A stretch of 64,000 bases of DNA from G965218495 sp965262785 (GCA_965262785.1 OZ253559.1:1860001-1924000), one strand, 5' to 3'. Shown: positions 16,904 through 26,814, counted from the first letter of the stretch. The notes: generated by a model from the letters alone, not told the origin. Translations and numbers: made by a program.

Positions 16904-18091
16904 ATGCCAGCACTTAGATTTCTGACAGCCGGTGAATCCCACGGTGAGGCGCTCATCGGAATCGTGGAAGGCATGCCTGCGGGCGTGCCTGTGACAGCAG
17001 AAGAGATAAACTGTCACCTCGCGCGGCGCTGGCTAGGGTTTGGTCGTGGTGGCCGGTCGAAGTTTGAGCGGGACCGGGTTCACATCTATTCAGGTGTCCG
17101 GTTCTGCAAGACGATTGCAGGTCCTATCGCACTCCGCCTGGATAACGCGGCCTACGCCAAAGACCGCGCGGGCTGGCCCACCGTCATGGCCGTGGACGGT
17201 GCCGGGGGCGAAGTTAAGCCCGTCACTTTGCCCAGGCCAGGCCATGCAGACTTGGTCGGTGTCCAGAAATACGGGTTTGATGACATTCGGCCCGTGATAG
17301 ATCGGGCCAGCGCACGTGAAACAGCAATGCGCGTGGCCTGCTGCACCCTGGCACGGCTGTTCCTGAAGCAGTTCGGCATTGAGGTTGGCAGCCATGTGGT
17401 ACGAATCGGGCAGGTCGGGTACGCCGCAGCAAGCGACTGGCGGAGTGCTGTGGATGCGCTCGTAGAAGCATCCGGAGCAGAAGCCGTCAGCAGTCAGGCG
17501 GACAGGAGCGAGGTGCGAATGCTCGATAAAACCCTGACAGCCGAGTGCGTGGACCACATCAAGAACACAAAGCGCCAAGGGGATTCGCTAGGCGGAGCGT
17601 ACGAAGTCTTGGTGTCGGGCGTACCTCCCGGCCTGGGTTCCTACGTGCATTGGGAGCATCGGCTGGGCGGGCGGCTGGCGCAGGCCATTCTGTCCATCCA
17701 GGCCCAGAAAGCAGTTGAGATCGGTGATGGCATTGCGGGCGCAATGACGCCGGGTTCAATGGTTCATGATCCAATCTACAAGGCGGAAGGAGCCTTCCGG
17801 CGGCGCACGAACCATGCCGGTGGCATCGAGGGAGGCATCTCCAACGGAATGCCGATAATCGTGCGTGGCTTCATGAAGCCGATTCCCACGCTCATCAAGC
17901 CGCTTGAAACGGTTGACCTCGACACAGGCGAATCGCAGCCGACACGCTATGAGCGAAGTGACGTAACGAGCGTGCCGGCGGCATCTACGGTTGCCGAAGC
18001 CACAGTAGCCTTTGTTATAGCCAGCGCATTCCTTGAAAAGTACGGAGGAGACAGCCTGCAGGAAGTCAGGGCGCACTATGCTGGAGCGTGA
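16904..18091 (+). CDS. aroC: chorismate synthase
   Basis: Last enzyme of the shikimate pathway, converting EPSP to chorismate with reduced FMN in the cytoplasm. Family signatures are clear: TAGESHGEALIGIVEGMPAGV at the start, RPGHADLVGVQKYG, DIRPVIDRASARETA and the C-terminal RRTNHAGGIEGGISNGMPIIVRG and DLDTGESQPTRYERSD segments. The product has 395 residues, as expected. It is isolated from other aro genes here, between the HtrA-like protease and valS, in a run of plus-strand genes with short gaps that may be co-transcribed. Confidence 0.97.
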   Translation: MPALRFLTAGESHGEALIGIVEGMPAGVPVTAEEINCHLARRWLGFGRGGRSKFERDRVHIYSGVRFCKTIAGPIALRLDNAAYAKDRAGWPTVMAVDGAGGEVKPVTLPRPGHADLVGVQKYGFDDIRPVIDRASARETAMRVACCTLARLFLKQFGIEVGSHVVRIGQVGYAAASDWRSAVDALVEASGAEAVSSQADRSEVRMLDKTLTAECVDHIKNTKRQGDSLGGAYEVLVSGVPPGLGSYVHWEHRLGGRLAQAILSIQAQKAVEIGDGIAGAMTPGSMVHDPIYKAEGAFRRRTNHAGGIEGGISNGMPIIVRGFMKPIPTLIKPLETVDLDTGESQPTRYERSDVTSVPAASTVAEATVAFVIASAFLEKYGGDSLQEVRAHYAGA

Positions 18092-18176
18092 GTGGTAGAG
18101 GGCTTGTCTGCGTTGGCGCGCAGGAGAAACCATCAGTGTTTGCACCAGAAGCCGAGTAGCAATAGGGATACGCCAG

Positions 18177-20867
18177 ATGAGGAAGGACCAAGTACAGGGC
18201 AAGGCCTTTGCGGCCTACAAGCCGGTGGACATAGAAGAAAAGTGGTATCGCTACTGGGAGGAGAACGACTTTTTTGGGGCTGATCGCCATTCAGGCAAGG
18301 AGCCACATGTCATCATGATGCCGCCGCCCAATGTCACCGGCGCATTGCATATGGGGCATGCCTTGCAGGACACCATTCAGGATGCACTCACGCGCATTCG
18401 GCGCATGCAGGGGCGGGAGGCGCTATGGATGCCCGGGAAAGACCACGCCGGCATCGCCACGCAGAATGTGGTGGAGCGTGCACTGAAGGAGGAAGAGAAT
18501 CGCACGCGCCATGAACTTGGGCGCGACGCTTTCGTCGCACGCGTCTGGGAATGGGTGGGTGAATACGGCGGGCGCATCCTTCAGCAAAAGCGGCGTCTGG
18601 GGGACTCATGCGACTGGAAGCGCGAACGTTTTACAATGGATGCGCGCTACGTAGAAAGCGTGCAGCGCGTCTTTGTAAAGCTCTACGAAGATGGGCTCAT
18701 CTACCGGGGCTATTACCTGGTAAACTGGTGCCCGGTTGACCGCACCGCGTTGTCCGATGAAGAGGTCGACAACGTTGAGCGTGATGGCTTTCTGTGGCAC
18801 ATCAGGTACCCGCTGGTAGATGGCACGGGCCACATCACCGTAGCCACCACCCGCCCCGAAACTATGCTTGGTGACACCGGCGTTGCCGTGAATCCCGAAG
18901 ACGACCGATACGCAGGCCTCGTTGGAAAGGAGGTGCATCTGCCACTTACCAGCCGGATCATCCCGATCATCGCGGACGACTATGTGCAGCCAGGGTTCGG
19001 AACGGGTGCACTGAAGGTCACGCCGGGCCACGACAAAAACGACTACGAGGTCGGCAAACGCCACAACTTGGAACCCGTCAATATGATGGCGCAGGATGGC
19101 ACCATCAACGAGGCGGGTGGCATCTACGAAGGCCTGGACCGCTTTGTAGCCCGGGACAAGATGGTTGCCGACATGACGGCGCAGGGCCTGATTGAGAAGG
19201 TCGAGCCGTACCGCGGCACGGTGCCCGTGTCGCAGCGCTCAAAGGCAATCATAGAGCCCATGCTTTCCCGGCAATGGTTCGTGCGGATGAAGCCGCTGGC
19301 GGCGCCTGCGATGGCCGCCGTGCGGGATGGGCGTGTGAAGTTTCATCCCAGGCGCTGGGAAAACGAGTATTTCCGGTGGCTGGAGGAGATTCGTGACTGG
19401 TGTATCAGCCGGCAGCTCTGGTGGGGGCATCGCATTCCAGTGTGGTACTACACCAATCAGGATGGCGACGTTGACGAGTCTCGTGGCTTCGTGGTCAGCG
19501 TGGAGCAGCCTGAAGCGGGCATGGTCCAGGACGACGACGTGCTAGACACGTGGTTTTCGTCGTGGCTCTTCCCCTTTGCCACGCTGGGCTGGCCGAGTGA
19601 GGATGAGAACACCAAGGCCGACTTGGCCTTTTTCCATCCAACACATGTCCTGGTCTCGGGCTACGACATCCTATTCTTCTGGATCGCACGGATGATCATG
19701 GCGTCGCTCTACGTCATGGGCGAAGTGCCGTACCGCGACATCTTCATCACGGGGATGATCAAGGATAAGCTCGGAAGGTGGATGTCAAAGAGTTTGGGAA
19801 ACGGGATTGACCCGCTAGACATGATCAACCAGTACGGGTCTGATGCGGTTCGCTTTTCGCTAACAGTGCTGTGCGCCCAAGGGCAGGACATCAAGCTGGA
19901 TCCCACCGTCTTTGAGATGGGGCGCAACTTCGCCAACAAGGTCTGGAATGCCTTCAACGTCTTCGGGCGCTTCATGCAGCCGGGGCAGCAGTTCAAGAGA
20001 ACACTTGCGTTGGAGGAGTTGGGCCTGGTGGAGCGGTGGATGCTTACACGGTTGGATGATGGCATCCAAGCCATCGAAGCAGACCTTGAGCGCTTTCGCC
20101 TGAACGAGGCGGTTACAAAGCTTTACACGCTGTTTCGCGGCGACTACTGCGACTGGTACTTGGAGCTCATCAAGTCGCAGAAGGGACGAGCAATGGATGA
20201 AGACACCATCGCGCTGGCGGCAGAGGTCTACGAGAAGTTGCTGAAGCTCCTGCACCCATTTATGCCGTTTATCACGGAAGAGCTGTGGCATCGGTTGCGG
20301 GCTCGTGCGCCCGGAGAGGCTTGCATTGTGGCTGCGTGGCCCGCTCGCACCCATGAGCGTGACGACTGGGCGCTTGAGGTCTTTGGCGAGGTGCAGGAGA
20401 TGATTTCGAGTATTCGCAACATTCGAAGCCAATACCATGTGGCGCCCGGCAAGCGTATTAGAGCGATCATTAACCTGCCGGAGGGTTTGGAGCAGCTGCA
20501 GGAGGCGCTAGAGGGCTGTGCCGACTATTTCGCTCGCCTGTCGGGTGTAGAAGAACTGGTAGTCGAATCGGGGGCCCAGCGCCCTGCGGCATGTGCTGTC
20601 GTCGTAACCAGCAGGGGCAACGAGGTTTACTTGCCATTGGCCGGGATGGTGGACATAGCGAAGGAGCTAGCCCGCCTAAGGGCTGAACTCGAGAAAAAAC
20701 AAGCGTTGCTGGAGCGCGTTAAGCGCAAGCTGGAGAATGAGAAATTCATCGCGCGCGCGCCGAGTACGGTTGTAGCCCGCGAGCGTGAGAAGGAGGCAAA
20801 AGTAATTAGCACAATCAATATGCTGACGGCCAACGTTGAGATCTTGAGCAATGGAGCTGCTGGCTAG
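18177..20867 (+). CDS. valS: valine--tRNA ligase
   Basis: Class I aminoacyl-tRNA synthetase charging tRNA-Val, 896 residues. The HIGH-type motif is PPPNVTGALHMGHAL near residue 45, the CP1 editing domain contains TTRPETMLGDTGVAVNPEDDRY and GTGALKVTPGHDKNDYEVG, and the KMSKS-type loop reads KLGRWMSKSLGNGIDP with Trp in place of the first Lys. The anticodon-binding helical domain follows, and the C-terminal 70 residues form the ValRS coiled coil (DIAKELARLRAELEKKQALLERVKRKLENEKFIARAP). All parts are present. No tRNA genes or T-box leader were seen upstream. Confidence 0.97.
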   Translation: MRKDQVQGKAFAAYKPVDIEEKWYRYWEENDFFGADRHSGKEPHVIMMPPPNVTGALHMGHALQDTIQDALTRIRRMQGREALWMPGKDHAGIATQNVVERALKEEENRTRHELGRDAFVARVWEWVGEYGGRILQQKRRLGDSCDWKRERFTMDARYVESVQRVFVKLYEDGLIYRGYYLVNWCPVDRTALSDEEVDNVERDGFLWHIRYPLVDGTGHITVATTRPETMLGDTGVAVNPEDDRYAGLVGKEVHLPLTSRIIPIIADDYVQPGFGTGALKVTPGHDKNDYEVGKRHNLEPVNMMAQDGTINEAGGIYEGLDRFVARDKMVADMTAQGLIEKVEPYRGTVPVSQRSKAIIEPMLSRQWFVRMKPLAAPAMAAVRDGRVKFHPRRWENEYFRWLEEIRDWCISRQLWWGHRIPVWYYTNQDGDVDESRGFVVSVEQPEAGMVQDDDVLDTWFSSWLFPFATLGWPSEDENTKADLAFFHPTHVLVSGYDILFFWIARMIMASLYVMGEVPYRDIFITGMIKDKLGRWMSKSLGNGIDPLDMINQYGSDAVRFSLTVLCAQGQDIKLDPTVFEMGRNFANKVWNAFNVFGRFMQPGQQFKRTLALEELGLVERWMLTRLDDGIQAIEADLERFRLNEAVTKLYTLFRGDYCDWYLELIKSQKGRAMDEDTIALAAEVYEKLLKLLHPFMPFITEELWHRLRARAPGEACIVAAWPARTHERDDWALEVFGEVQEMISSIRNIRSQYHVAPGKRIRAIINLPEGLEQLQEALEGCADYFARLSGVEELVVESGAQRPAACAVVVTSRGNEVYLPLAGMVDIAKELARLRAELEKKQALLERVKRKLENEKFIARAPSTVVAREREKEAKVISTINMLTANVEILSNGAAG

Positions 20868-21172
20868 CACTGATTGGAATCGATTACGGCAATTGCACGA
20901 TTCCCTCTGAACACGGCAGCCCTGTCGTGCGTGCCAGGCTCCGCTCCAACAGGTAACGGGCCAAGACCAACGCACCTCCTTGCGAGCGAGAATGGTTGCT
21001 GGGTACCCAAAAACCCAGCTTGGCTCAGTGCCCTGCGGTAGAGGCGCAGGGACTCGTTGTAGACGGGTGCCTCGTCGATTTGCAAATCCGGGCACTGCCA
21101 GCGCGCAGCATCAGGCGGGCATTCTGTATCATCACGAGAGTCTACGCGGCCATTCGCCAGGGCGCAGAGCGG
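20868..21172. other. intergenic region
   Basis: 305 bp between valS and the carbamoyltransferase gene. The plus-strand frame of the latter extends back to 20996, but its start is better placed at 21173. A minus-strand frame also crosses the region without recognisable family motifs. I see nothing else that can be supported. Confidence 0.35.
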
Positions 21173-22912
21173 ATGGAAATACTTGGAATCTCCTGCTGGT
21201 ATCATGATGCTGCAGCGTGCCTTGTGCGCGACGGCGTCATCGTGGCTGCGGCGCAGGAGGAGCGCTTCACACGCATCAAGCACGACGCCTCGTTTCCCAG
21301 GCATGCCATCGCGTATTGCCTGGACGCGGGTGGCCTGCAGGGTAAGGACCTGCACGCCGTGGCCTACTATGACAAGCCGTTTCTGAAGTTTGAGCGTCTG
21401 ATGGAGACGTATCTGGCCTACGCGCCACGCGGGTTGCCATCCTTTCTGAAATCGATGCCGCTCTGGCTAAAACGAAAGCTGTGGATCCCTGAGCTCCTTC
21501 GAAAGGAACTTGACTTCAAGGGAACACTGGTCTTTTCGGAGCACCACGAAAGCCACGCAGCCAGCGCGTTCTTTCCGTCACCCTTCACGCAGGCTGCCAT
21601 TATCACGACAGATGGCGTGGGGGAGTGGGCTACCACAACCTACGGAACGGGCATGGACGCCGGGCTGGAGCTCATGGCGGAGATGCATTTTCCGCACTCG
21701 CTGGGGCTCTTGTACAGTGCGTTCACGGCTTTTTGCGGCTTTCGCGTGAACAGCGGCGAATACAAGCTTATGGGGCTGGCCCCCTACGGTGAGCCGACTT
21801 TTGTTGACGTGATGCGGCGTCAGCTAATAGACCTCAAGGCGGACGGCTCCTTCCGCCTGAATATGGACTTCTTCACGTACCCGGCGGGGCTGCGCATGAC
21901 GGGACGACGCATGGCCCGGCTGTTCGGGGGTCCGCCACGACAGCCTGAAGCTGCCCTGACGCAGCGCGAATTGGACCTGGCCAGAAGCGTCCAGGTTGTC
22001 ATCGAAGATGCCGTCATGAACATTGCCCGGCATGTCAAGCATGTCACGGAAGCACGCAACCTCTGCATGGCGGGCGGCGTGGCCCTTAACTGCGTGGCCA
22101 ATTGCAAGCTTCTGCGCTCCGGGCTATTTGAGCGGCTATGGATTCAACCTGCTGCAGGAGACGCTGGTGGTGCGCTGGGCGCCGCCTTCATGGCGTGGCA
22201 TGTGCTGCACGGGCAGCCGCGAACGCCTCAGCAGCCCGACGCGATGCGCGGCAGCTACCTGGGCCCGTCATTTGAGGACGAGGAAATCGTTGCTTTTCTC
22301 ACGGAGCGGGGCGCTTCATTTGAATTCTTGGATCATGATACGCTGTGTCGGCGTGTGGCCACGCTCCTGGCGGAGGGCAATGTCGTAGGCTGGGTTCAGG
22401 GGCGCATGGAGTTTGGTCCGCGGGCACTTGGCGCCCGAAGCATCCTGGCAGATCCACGCAGCAAAGACATGCAGCGCCTATTGAATCTCAAAATCAAGAT
22501 GCGGGAGAGTTTTCGCCCCTTTGCCCCGAGCGTAAAGGCGGAAGCGGCTCCGCGGTACTTTGAGCTGGGTTCTGAGAGTCCCTACATGCTGTTGGTCGGC
22601 GCGGTTCGGGGCGCTCGCTGCGACGGCAAGGGGTTGGACCAGCTTCAGCAAATCGCTTCCGATATTCCGGCCGTTACCCATGTTGACGGGTCGGCACGGG
22701 TTCAGACGGTCGAGGAATCCGCCAACCCGCTCTACTGGCGCCTGCTTGACGCGTTTGAAGCGCTGACTGGGTGTCCGGTCCTGGTAAACACCAGCTTCAA
22801 CATGCGCGGCGAGCCAATAGTATGCACGCCGCAGGACGCCTTTACCTGCTTCCAGCGCGCTAACCTTGATGCACTTGCCATGGGATCCTGCTTGCTGCTG
22901 CGGTCTGGCTAG
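21173..22912 (+). CDS. NodU/CmcH-type carbamoyltransferase
   Basis: O-carbamoyltransferase of 579 residues that moves the carbamoyl group from carbamoyl phosphate to a hydroxyl of an antibiotic, Nod factor or surface glycan. ATG 21173 starts exactly at the Kae1-like fold (MEILGISCWYHDAAACLVRDG). Key features: EERFTRIKHDASFP, the metal-binding HHESHAASAFFPSPF, TTDGVGEWATTT, GEYKLMGLAPYG, CMAGGVALNCVANCKLL, and the C-terminal domain with VGWVQGRMEFGPRALGARSILADPR and NTSFNMRGEPIVC. No sugar or polyketide cluster is adjacent, so the acceptor is unknown. An intrinsic terminator lies about 50 bp after the stop. Confidence 0.92.
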   Translation: MEILGISCWYHDAAACLVRDGVIVAAAQEERFTRIKHDASFPRHAIAYCLDAGGLQGKDLHAVAYYDKPFLKFERLMETYLAYAPRGLPSFLKSMPLWLKRKLWIPELLRKELDFKGTLVFSEHHESHAASAFFPSPFTQAAIITTDGVGEWATTTYGTGMDAGLELMAEMHFPHSLGLLYSAFTAFCGFRVNSGEYKLMGLAPYGEPTFVDVMRRQLIDLKADGSFRLNMDFFTYPAGLRMTGRRMARLFGGPPRQPEAALTQRELDLARSVQVVIEDAVMNIARHVKHVTEARNLCMAGGVALNCVANCKLLRSGLFERLWIQPAAGDAGGALGAAFMAWHVLHGQPRTPQQPDAMRGSYLGPSFEDEEIVAFLTERGASFEFLDHDTLCRRVATLLAEGNVVGWVQGRMEFGPRALGARSILADPRSKDMQRLLNLKIKMRESFRPFAPSVKAEAAPRYFELGSESPYMLLVGAVRGARCDGKGLDQLQQIASDIPAVTHVDGSARVQTVEESANPLYWRLLDAFEALTGCPVLVNTSFNMRGEPIVCTPQDAFTCFQRANLDALAMGSCLLLRSG

Positions 22913-22964
22913 TCCCCGTCGCACCTGGCCGGCAGGGAGTTGTGCGCGGCAATGGAGAATACGG

Positions 22965-22981
22965 GCCCAGTGGGCTTTTTT
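22965..22981 (+). terminator. intrinsic terminator after the carbamoyltransferase gene
   Basis: GCCC-AGT-GGGC hairpin followed by six T residues, 53 bp after the stop at 22912 and just before the convergent moeB stop at 22993. The stem is short but the T tract is perfect. Confidence 0.5.
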
Positions 22982-22992
22982 GCAGCGAGCAC

Positions 22993-24135
22993 TTAGTAGA
23001 CGGGAACCGTAGCATCCACGTCCCGACTCCAAGCCTGGATGCCGCCGGCGAGGCTTACCACGTTCGAAAAGCCTGCGCTCTCAAGCATTCGGACGGCCTT
23101 CCTGGAGCGCGCGCCGGAGCGGCAGTGCACTACGACGAGGTCTTTGCGGTGACAGTCCAATTCGGCCAGACGCAGACTTAGCTCCGGCAGTGGAATCAGC
23201 AGGTCCGCGCCCAAGGAGGCGATGTCCGCTTCAAACGCGTGACGAACGTCCAAAACGAGCGGCGCGTGTCCGCGTTGGCGCAGCAGCTGCAGCGTTTGCA
23301 CGGATATTTCGGGGACATTGGCAGCGCCCACCCTGCAGAATGCCTCATAGTCAATCAGGCCGGTGATGGTGGGAGCATCGCCACAAACAGCACATGCAGG
23401 AGAAGGGCGCACCGCAAGCGTCTGAAATGTGGCCCCAAGCGCATCAACCAGCAGCATGCGCCCGACCAGTGGAGCGCCGATTCCAAGAAGCAGCTTTATG
23501 ACCTCGGTCGACTGTAGGCAGCCCACAATGCCGGGCAAGACACCCAAGACACCGCCTTCGGCGCATGACGGCACCAGATCGGGCGGTGGCGGGGTAGGGA
23601 ACAGGCACCGGTAGCACGGCCCTGAGGGTGCACCAAAAACGGACACTTGCCCCTCGAACTGGTAGATGGATCCATACACGTTCGGCGTCTTCGTCAGCAC
23701 ACACGCGTCATTGATCAAGTACCGCGCAGGAAAGTTGTCGGTGCCATCGGCGACTACATCGAAGCGTTTGATGATGCCCAATGCATTGCTCTTGGAAACG
23801 CGCATGGGGAGGGCTTCGATCGTGATATGCGGGTTGAGGTCGCGGAGCTTTTCGCGCGCAGCCATTACCTTCTGCCTGCCAAGGTCTCGGGCGCTGTGCA
23901 GCACCTGCCGGTGGAGGTTGGTCACTTCCACCACGTCAAAGTCCATCAGGCCCAGGTGTCCTATGCCTGCTGCCGCCAAGTACAGCGCCAACGGAGAACC
24001 CAGTCCACCGGCGCCCACGATGAGTACGGATGCATCCTTCAGCTTCTGCTGACCGCGAAGTCCAACCTCACCCAGGGAGAGCTGCCGGTGGTAGTGGCGA
24101 AGTTCTGGATCGGACAGAGTCGTGGCCGTTAGCAT
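22993..24135 (-). CDS. moeB: MoeB/ThiF-type adenylyltransferase with rhodanese domain
   Basis: E1-like enzyme that adenylates the C-terminal Gly-Gly of a sulfur-carrier protein (MoaD, ThiS or similar) and, through its rhodanese domain, can help form the thiocarboxylate. The order is RHYHRQLSLGEVGLRGQQKL at the start, nucleotide-binding VLIVGAGGLGSPLALYLAAAG, DFDVVEVTNLHRQ, ADGTDNFPARYLINDACV, paired zinc-binding cysteines in GPCYRCLFP and ACAVCGD, and from about residue 290 a rhodanese domain ending in the active-site loop VVHCRSGARSRKAV. The length (380) fits the two-domain form. No moa or thi partner is in the window, so the carrier is not known. Confidence 0.92.
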   Translation of the reverse strand: MLTATTLSDPELRHYHRQLSLGEVGLRGQQKLKDASVLIVGAGGLGSPLALYLAAAGIGHLGLMDFDVVEVTNLHRQVLHSARDLGRQKVMAAREKLRDLNPHITIEALPMRVSKSNALGIIKRFDVVADGTDNFPARYLINDACVLTKTPNVYGSIYQFEGQVSVFGAPSGPCYRCLFPTPPPPDLVPSCAEGGVLGVLPGIVGCLQSTEVIKLLLGIGAPLVGRMLLVDALGATFQTLAVRPSPACAVCGDAPTITGLIDYEAFCRVGAANVPEISVQTLQLLRQRGHAPLVLDVRHAFEADIASLGADLLIPLPELSLRLAELDCHRKDLVVVHCRSGARSRKAVRMLESAGFSNVVSLAGGIQAWSRDVDATVPVY

Positions 24136-24276
24136 TGTGTCAAGTCTGTCGAGGTCTCTGGTAGGCTATTTCCGTTATCCGCCCGAGGTGGCGAGGCGCT
24201 GAGCGGCGTGCAAAGCTGGCGTCCAGGCATTACCTTGGTACGATTCTGAATCCACAAGATCCAATTGCATGCAGCT

Positions 24277-24732
24277 ATGCGTACGTTCGCCTTTGCCTTT
24301 GCTCTCCTGTTGTCGCCTACCGCGCTTATTGCTCAAACACCAGAAGAGGAGGTGCGTGCCACGGTAGACCGGCTCTTTGACGGCATGCGTGCTGGAGACA
24401 GCACCATGGTAGCCAGCGTATTCTACGATAATGCTATGTTGGGGCGCGCGACGGATCAGGGATTCAGGACCAACCCCAGCACAGGCTTTGCAAGTGCGGT
24501 CGGCAGGCCGCACGATCAGGTGTGGAACGAGCAGATCTGGGACGTGAAGATCATGGTAGACGGGCGCTTGACCACAGCGTGGATGGAGTTTGCTTTCTTC
24601 CTGGGCGAGACGCTAAGCCATTGTGGAGTCAACTCGATGGTGCTGTATCGGGACGGCGAAGACTGGAAGATTGTGCAACTAGCAGACACCAACCGCGGGA
24701 AGGACTGTGATTTGCCGGAAGAGCTGCGTTAG
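24277..24732 (+). CDS. secreted NTF2-like (DUF4440/SnoaL-type) protein
   Basis: Small exported protein of 151 residues. ATG 24277 gives a clear signal peptide (MRTFAFAFALLLSPTALIAQ); the TTG four codons upstream is less likely. The mature part is an NTF2-like cone: EEEVRATVDRLFDGMRAGDSTMVASVFYDNAML at the N-terminus, then the beta sheet with WDVKIMVDGRLTTAWMEFAFFLG and SMVLYRDGEDWKIVQLADTNRG. This fold serves as a small-molecule binding or accessory domain; no catalytic residues can be assigned. Its 3' end lies only 8 bp from the stop of the convergent purF gene. Confidence 0.75.
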   Translation: MRTFAFAFALLLSPTALIAQTPEEEVRATVDRLFDGMRAGDSTMVASVFYDNAMLGRATDQGFRTNPSTGFASAVGRPHDQVWNEQIWDVKIMVDGRLTTAWMEFAFFLGETLSHCGVNSMVLYRDGEDWKIVQLADTNRGKDCDLPEELR

Positions 24733-24740
24733 CGAACAGC

Positions 24741-26228
24741 TTAATCGTTCTCTTCCTTCGTCACACCCAGCTCAATGGGCACTGGATAATTGGCTGTAAA
24801 GCAGGCATTGCAATAGCCCTTCGATTCCTGGTTGCCGCGCTGGACGGCCGTCATGAGGCCTTCCACAGAGAGGTAGTCCAGGGTGTCCACATCAAGCCAC
24901 CGGCCCAAGGCCTCAACACTGTCGAATTTGTTCGCGATCAATTCGCTATGGCTCGGGAAGTCCATCCCGTAAAAGCAGGGGCTTACTACCCTTGGGGATG
25001 TCACCCGGAAGTGGACCTGCTTGGCACCTGCCTTCCGGATCATCTTGACGAGTAGCTTGGCGGTGGTGCCCCGTACGATGGAGTCGTCCACTACCACAAC
25101 GATGCGGTCCTTTAGCACGCCGTCAACGGTGTTGAATTTGCACCGGACCTGCATCTCGCGCTTATCCTGGCCGGGCGCTATGAAGGTGCGCCCAATGTAG
25201 TGATTCCGAATGAGTCCTATCTCGTAGCGGCACCGGTACCCTAGTTTGTGGCACTCATTCACGTATCCCAGCGTGGCCGTGTTGGAGGAGTCCGGCACGG
25301 AAATGACGATGGGTGACCTCTCTTCAGCCTTCACGCGCGGGACCGGCGCATCATGAGCAAGTTGCTTGCCTATCTTGCGCCTGACCTTGTCGACCATCTC
25401 GCCGTAGACCCTGGAGTCCGGCCTCGAGAAGTAGACATACTCAAAGACGCACTGGCTTATACCATACCGTGCAGGCAAGTAAATGCTCTGGAATTCACCC
25501 GTGGCGCAGGACTCACGATCGATGATGAGTATTTCTCCTGGCTCTACATCCCGGACAAAGGTCGCGCCAATCATGTCAAAGGCGCACGTTTCGCTTGCGA
25601 CGCAGTAGGCGGTCCGACCGGGTGTCCGATAGCGGCCCAGCGCTAGCGGCCGAAAGCCGTTGGGGTCCCGCACGGCTATCAGGCAGTCATCGGTCATCAG
25701 CACAAGCGCAAAGCCGCCCTCCAGCTGATTTAGTGCGTCAATGATCTGGTCTAGCTGCTTCTTGCGGCGGCTTGTAGCGATCAGGTGCAGGATGTGCTCG
25801 GTGTCCGACGTTGACTGGAACAGCGTACCGCGCTCGCTGAATGCACGCCGGAGCTCACGTGCATTGGACAAGTTGCCATTGTGAGCCACAGCCAGGTTAC
25901 CGTCCTTGTAGTGGACGTTAAAGGGCTGGATGTTGCTCCGGTTTTGCGCGGATCCCGTTGTGGAGTAGCGCGTGTGCCCAACGGCTGCATCACCAAGCAA
26001 TAGGTTGTCAAAGATGCTAGGGTCATGGAACACGTCCAAGACCAGCCCAAAGTCACGGCGTGCGGGCATTACGCGCCGCTTTTTGTGCTCGTCGTATGTC
26101 GAGGTTACGATGCCGCAAGATTCCTGACCACGGTGCTGCAGCGCGTGCAGCCCAAAGTAGGTCAGGCGCGCTGCATCCGGCATGTTGAATATGCCGAAGA
26201 CGCCGCAATTGTCACGTACTGCATTCAT
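24741..26228 (-). CDS. purF: amidophosphoribosyltransferase
   Basis: First committed enzyme of purine synthesis: PRPP plus glutamine to phosphoribosylamine. The Ntn-hydrolase domain begins after a short propeptide (MNAVRDN before Cys in CGVFGIFN), with GHTRYSTTGSAQNRSNIQPF and AHNGNLSNARELR. The PRTase domain has the PRPP loop RIVVVVDDSIVRGTT. Cysteines in SQCVFEYVYF, VSPCFYGMDFP and the C-terminal CNACFTANYP match the ligands of the iron-sulfur cluster of the Bacillus-type enzyme, so this is the Fe-S, propeptide-processed class. The 495-residue length is normal. Convergent with the NTF2-like gene. Confidence 0.96.
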   Translation of the reverse strand: MNAVRDNCGVFGIFNMPDAARLTYFGLHALQHRGQESCGIVTSTYDEHKKRRVMPARRDFGLVLDVFHDPSIFDNLLLGDAAVGHTRYSTTGSAQNRSNIQPFNVHYKDGNLAVAHNGNLSNARELRRAFSERGTLFQSTSDTEHILHLIATSRRKKQLDQIIDALNQLEGGFALVLMTDDCLIAVRDPNGFRPLALGRYRTPGRTAYCVASETCAFDMIGATFVRDVEPGEILIIDRESCATGEFQSIYLPARYGISQCVFEYVYFSRPDSRVYGEMVDKVRRKIGKQLAHDAPVPRVKAEERSPIVISVPDSSNTATLGYVNECHKLGYRCRYEIGLIRNHYIGRTFIAPGQDKREMQVRCKFNTVDGVLKDRIVVVVDDSIVRGTTAKLLVKMIRKAGAKQVHFRVTSPRVVSPCFYGMDFPSHSELIANKFDSVEALGRWLDVDTLDYLSVEGLMTAVQRGNQESKGYCNACFTANYPVPIELGVTKEEND

Positions 26229-26499
26229 GAATCGGCGACTGTCGGTGCAAGGCTGGCGATCAAAGGTTACCGATACGGGACCATCACGCTAAAGTTAAGC
26301 ATTGAGCGCCAAATGCTCTACCCTTAGTCAATTATAATCTTAAATCAGCAAATTGCTGCTTTGAACCATGCTTGCCACATATAGAATAGACGGAACCGGG
26401 GTGCCTTCGGCGTTGGCATTTGATGCCACAGGCCACACGCCTGGCCAAGAGTTCGGGTCCGACGAGCCGGTGCCACGCTTCCCGTGATGCATTCGGCAG

Positions 26500-26814
26500 T
26501 TACGTTAGCTTGGCCGGATGCACATCCTGAGCAGTGACCAGATGCTTGAGTGCTAGGGTGACTGCCATTTTACTGTCTACGGTGTATCCAAAAATACCGC
26601 TGTGCGACTTGTCGTTATCGACGGGTAGATGCTTAATTCGAAGGAGGCCTATCAAAGTATCCGAAACGACTGTCTCAATGCTTCCGACGTTCAATACCGC
26701 GAACGCGCCGTTGGGTCGGACTCTGAACCCCTTCTCAAGGAATGTGCTGCGCACGCAATCGACGGCTGTCTCAAGATCGCGAGCTTCAAAGTATTGTGTG
26801 TCACGTAGGGACAC
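26500..26814 (-). CDS. small unrecognised protein, last gene of the intron-split set
   Basis: The GTG at 26814 gives a 104-residue product; the frame continues upstream into intron sequence with no family character, so the true N-terminus may be lost. It has alternating basic and acidic helices (RDLETAVDCVRSTFLEKGFRV), a hydrophobic strand (AFAVLNVGSIETVVSD) and a C-terminal HSGIFGYTVDSKMAV motif followed by a helix. I do not recognise the family. It lies on the same strand as the two hypothetical genes at 28,828-30,203, from which it is separated by the group II intron, so the three probably formed one operon before the insertion. Confidence 0.45.
   Translation of the reverse strand: MSLRDTQYFEARDLETAVDCVRSTFLEKGFRVRPNGAFAVLNVGSIETVVSDTLIGLLRIKHLPVDNDKSHSGIFGYTVDSKMAVTLALKHLVTAQDVHPAKLT

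Noticed and set aside
20864..21355. Minus-strand frame of 163 residues between valS and the carbamoyltransferase.
   Set aside because: It overlaps the well-supported start of the carbamoyltransferase and has no recognisable motifs, signal peptide or ribosome-binding site.
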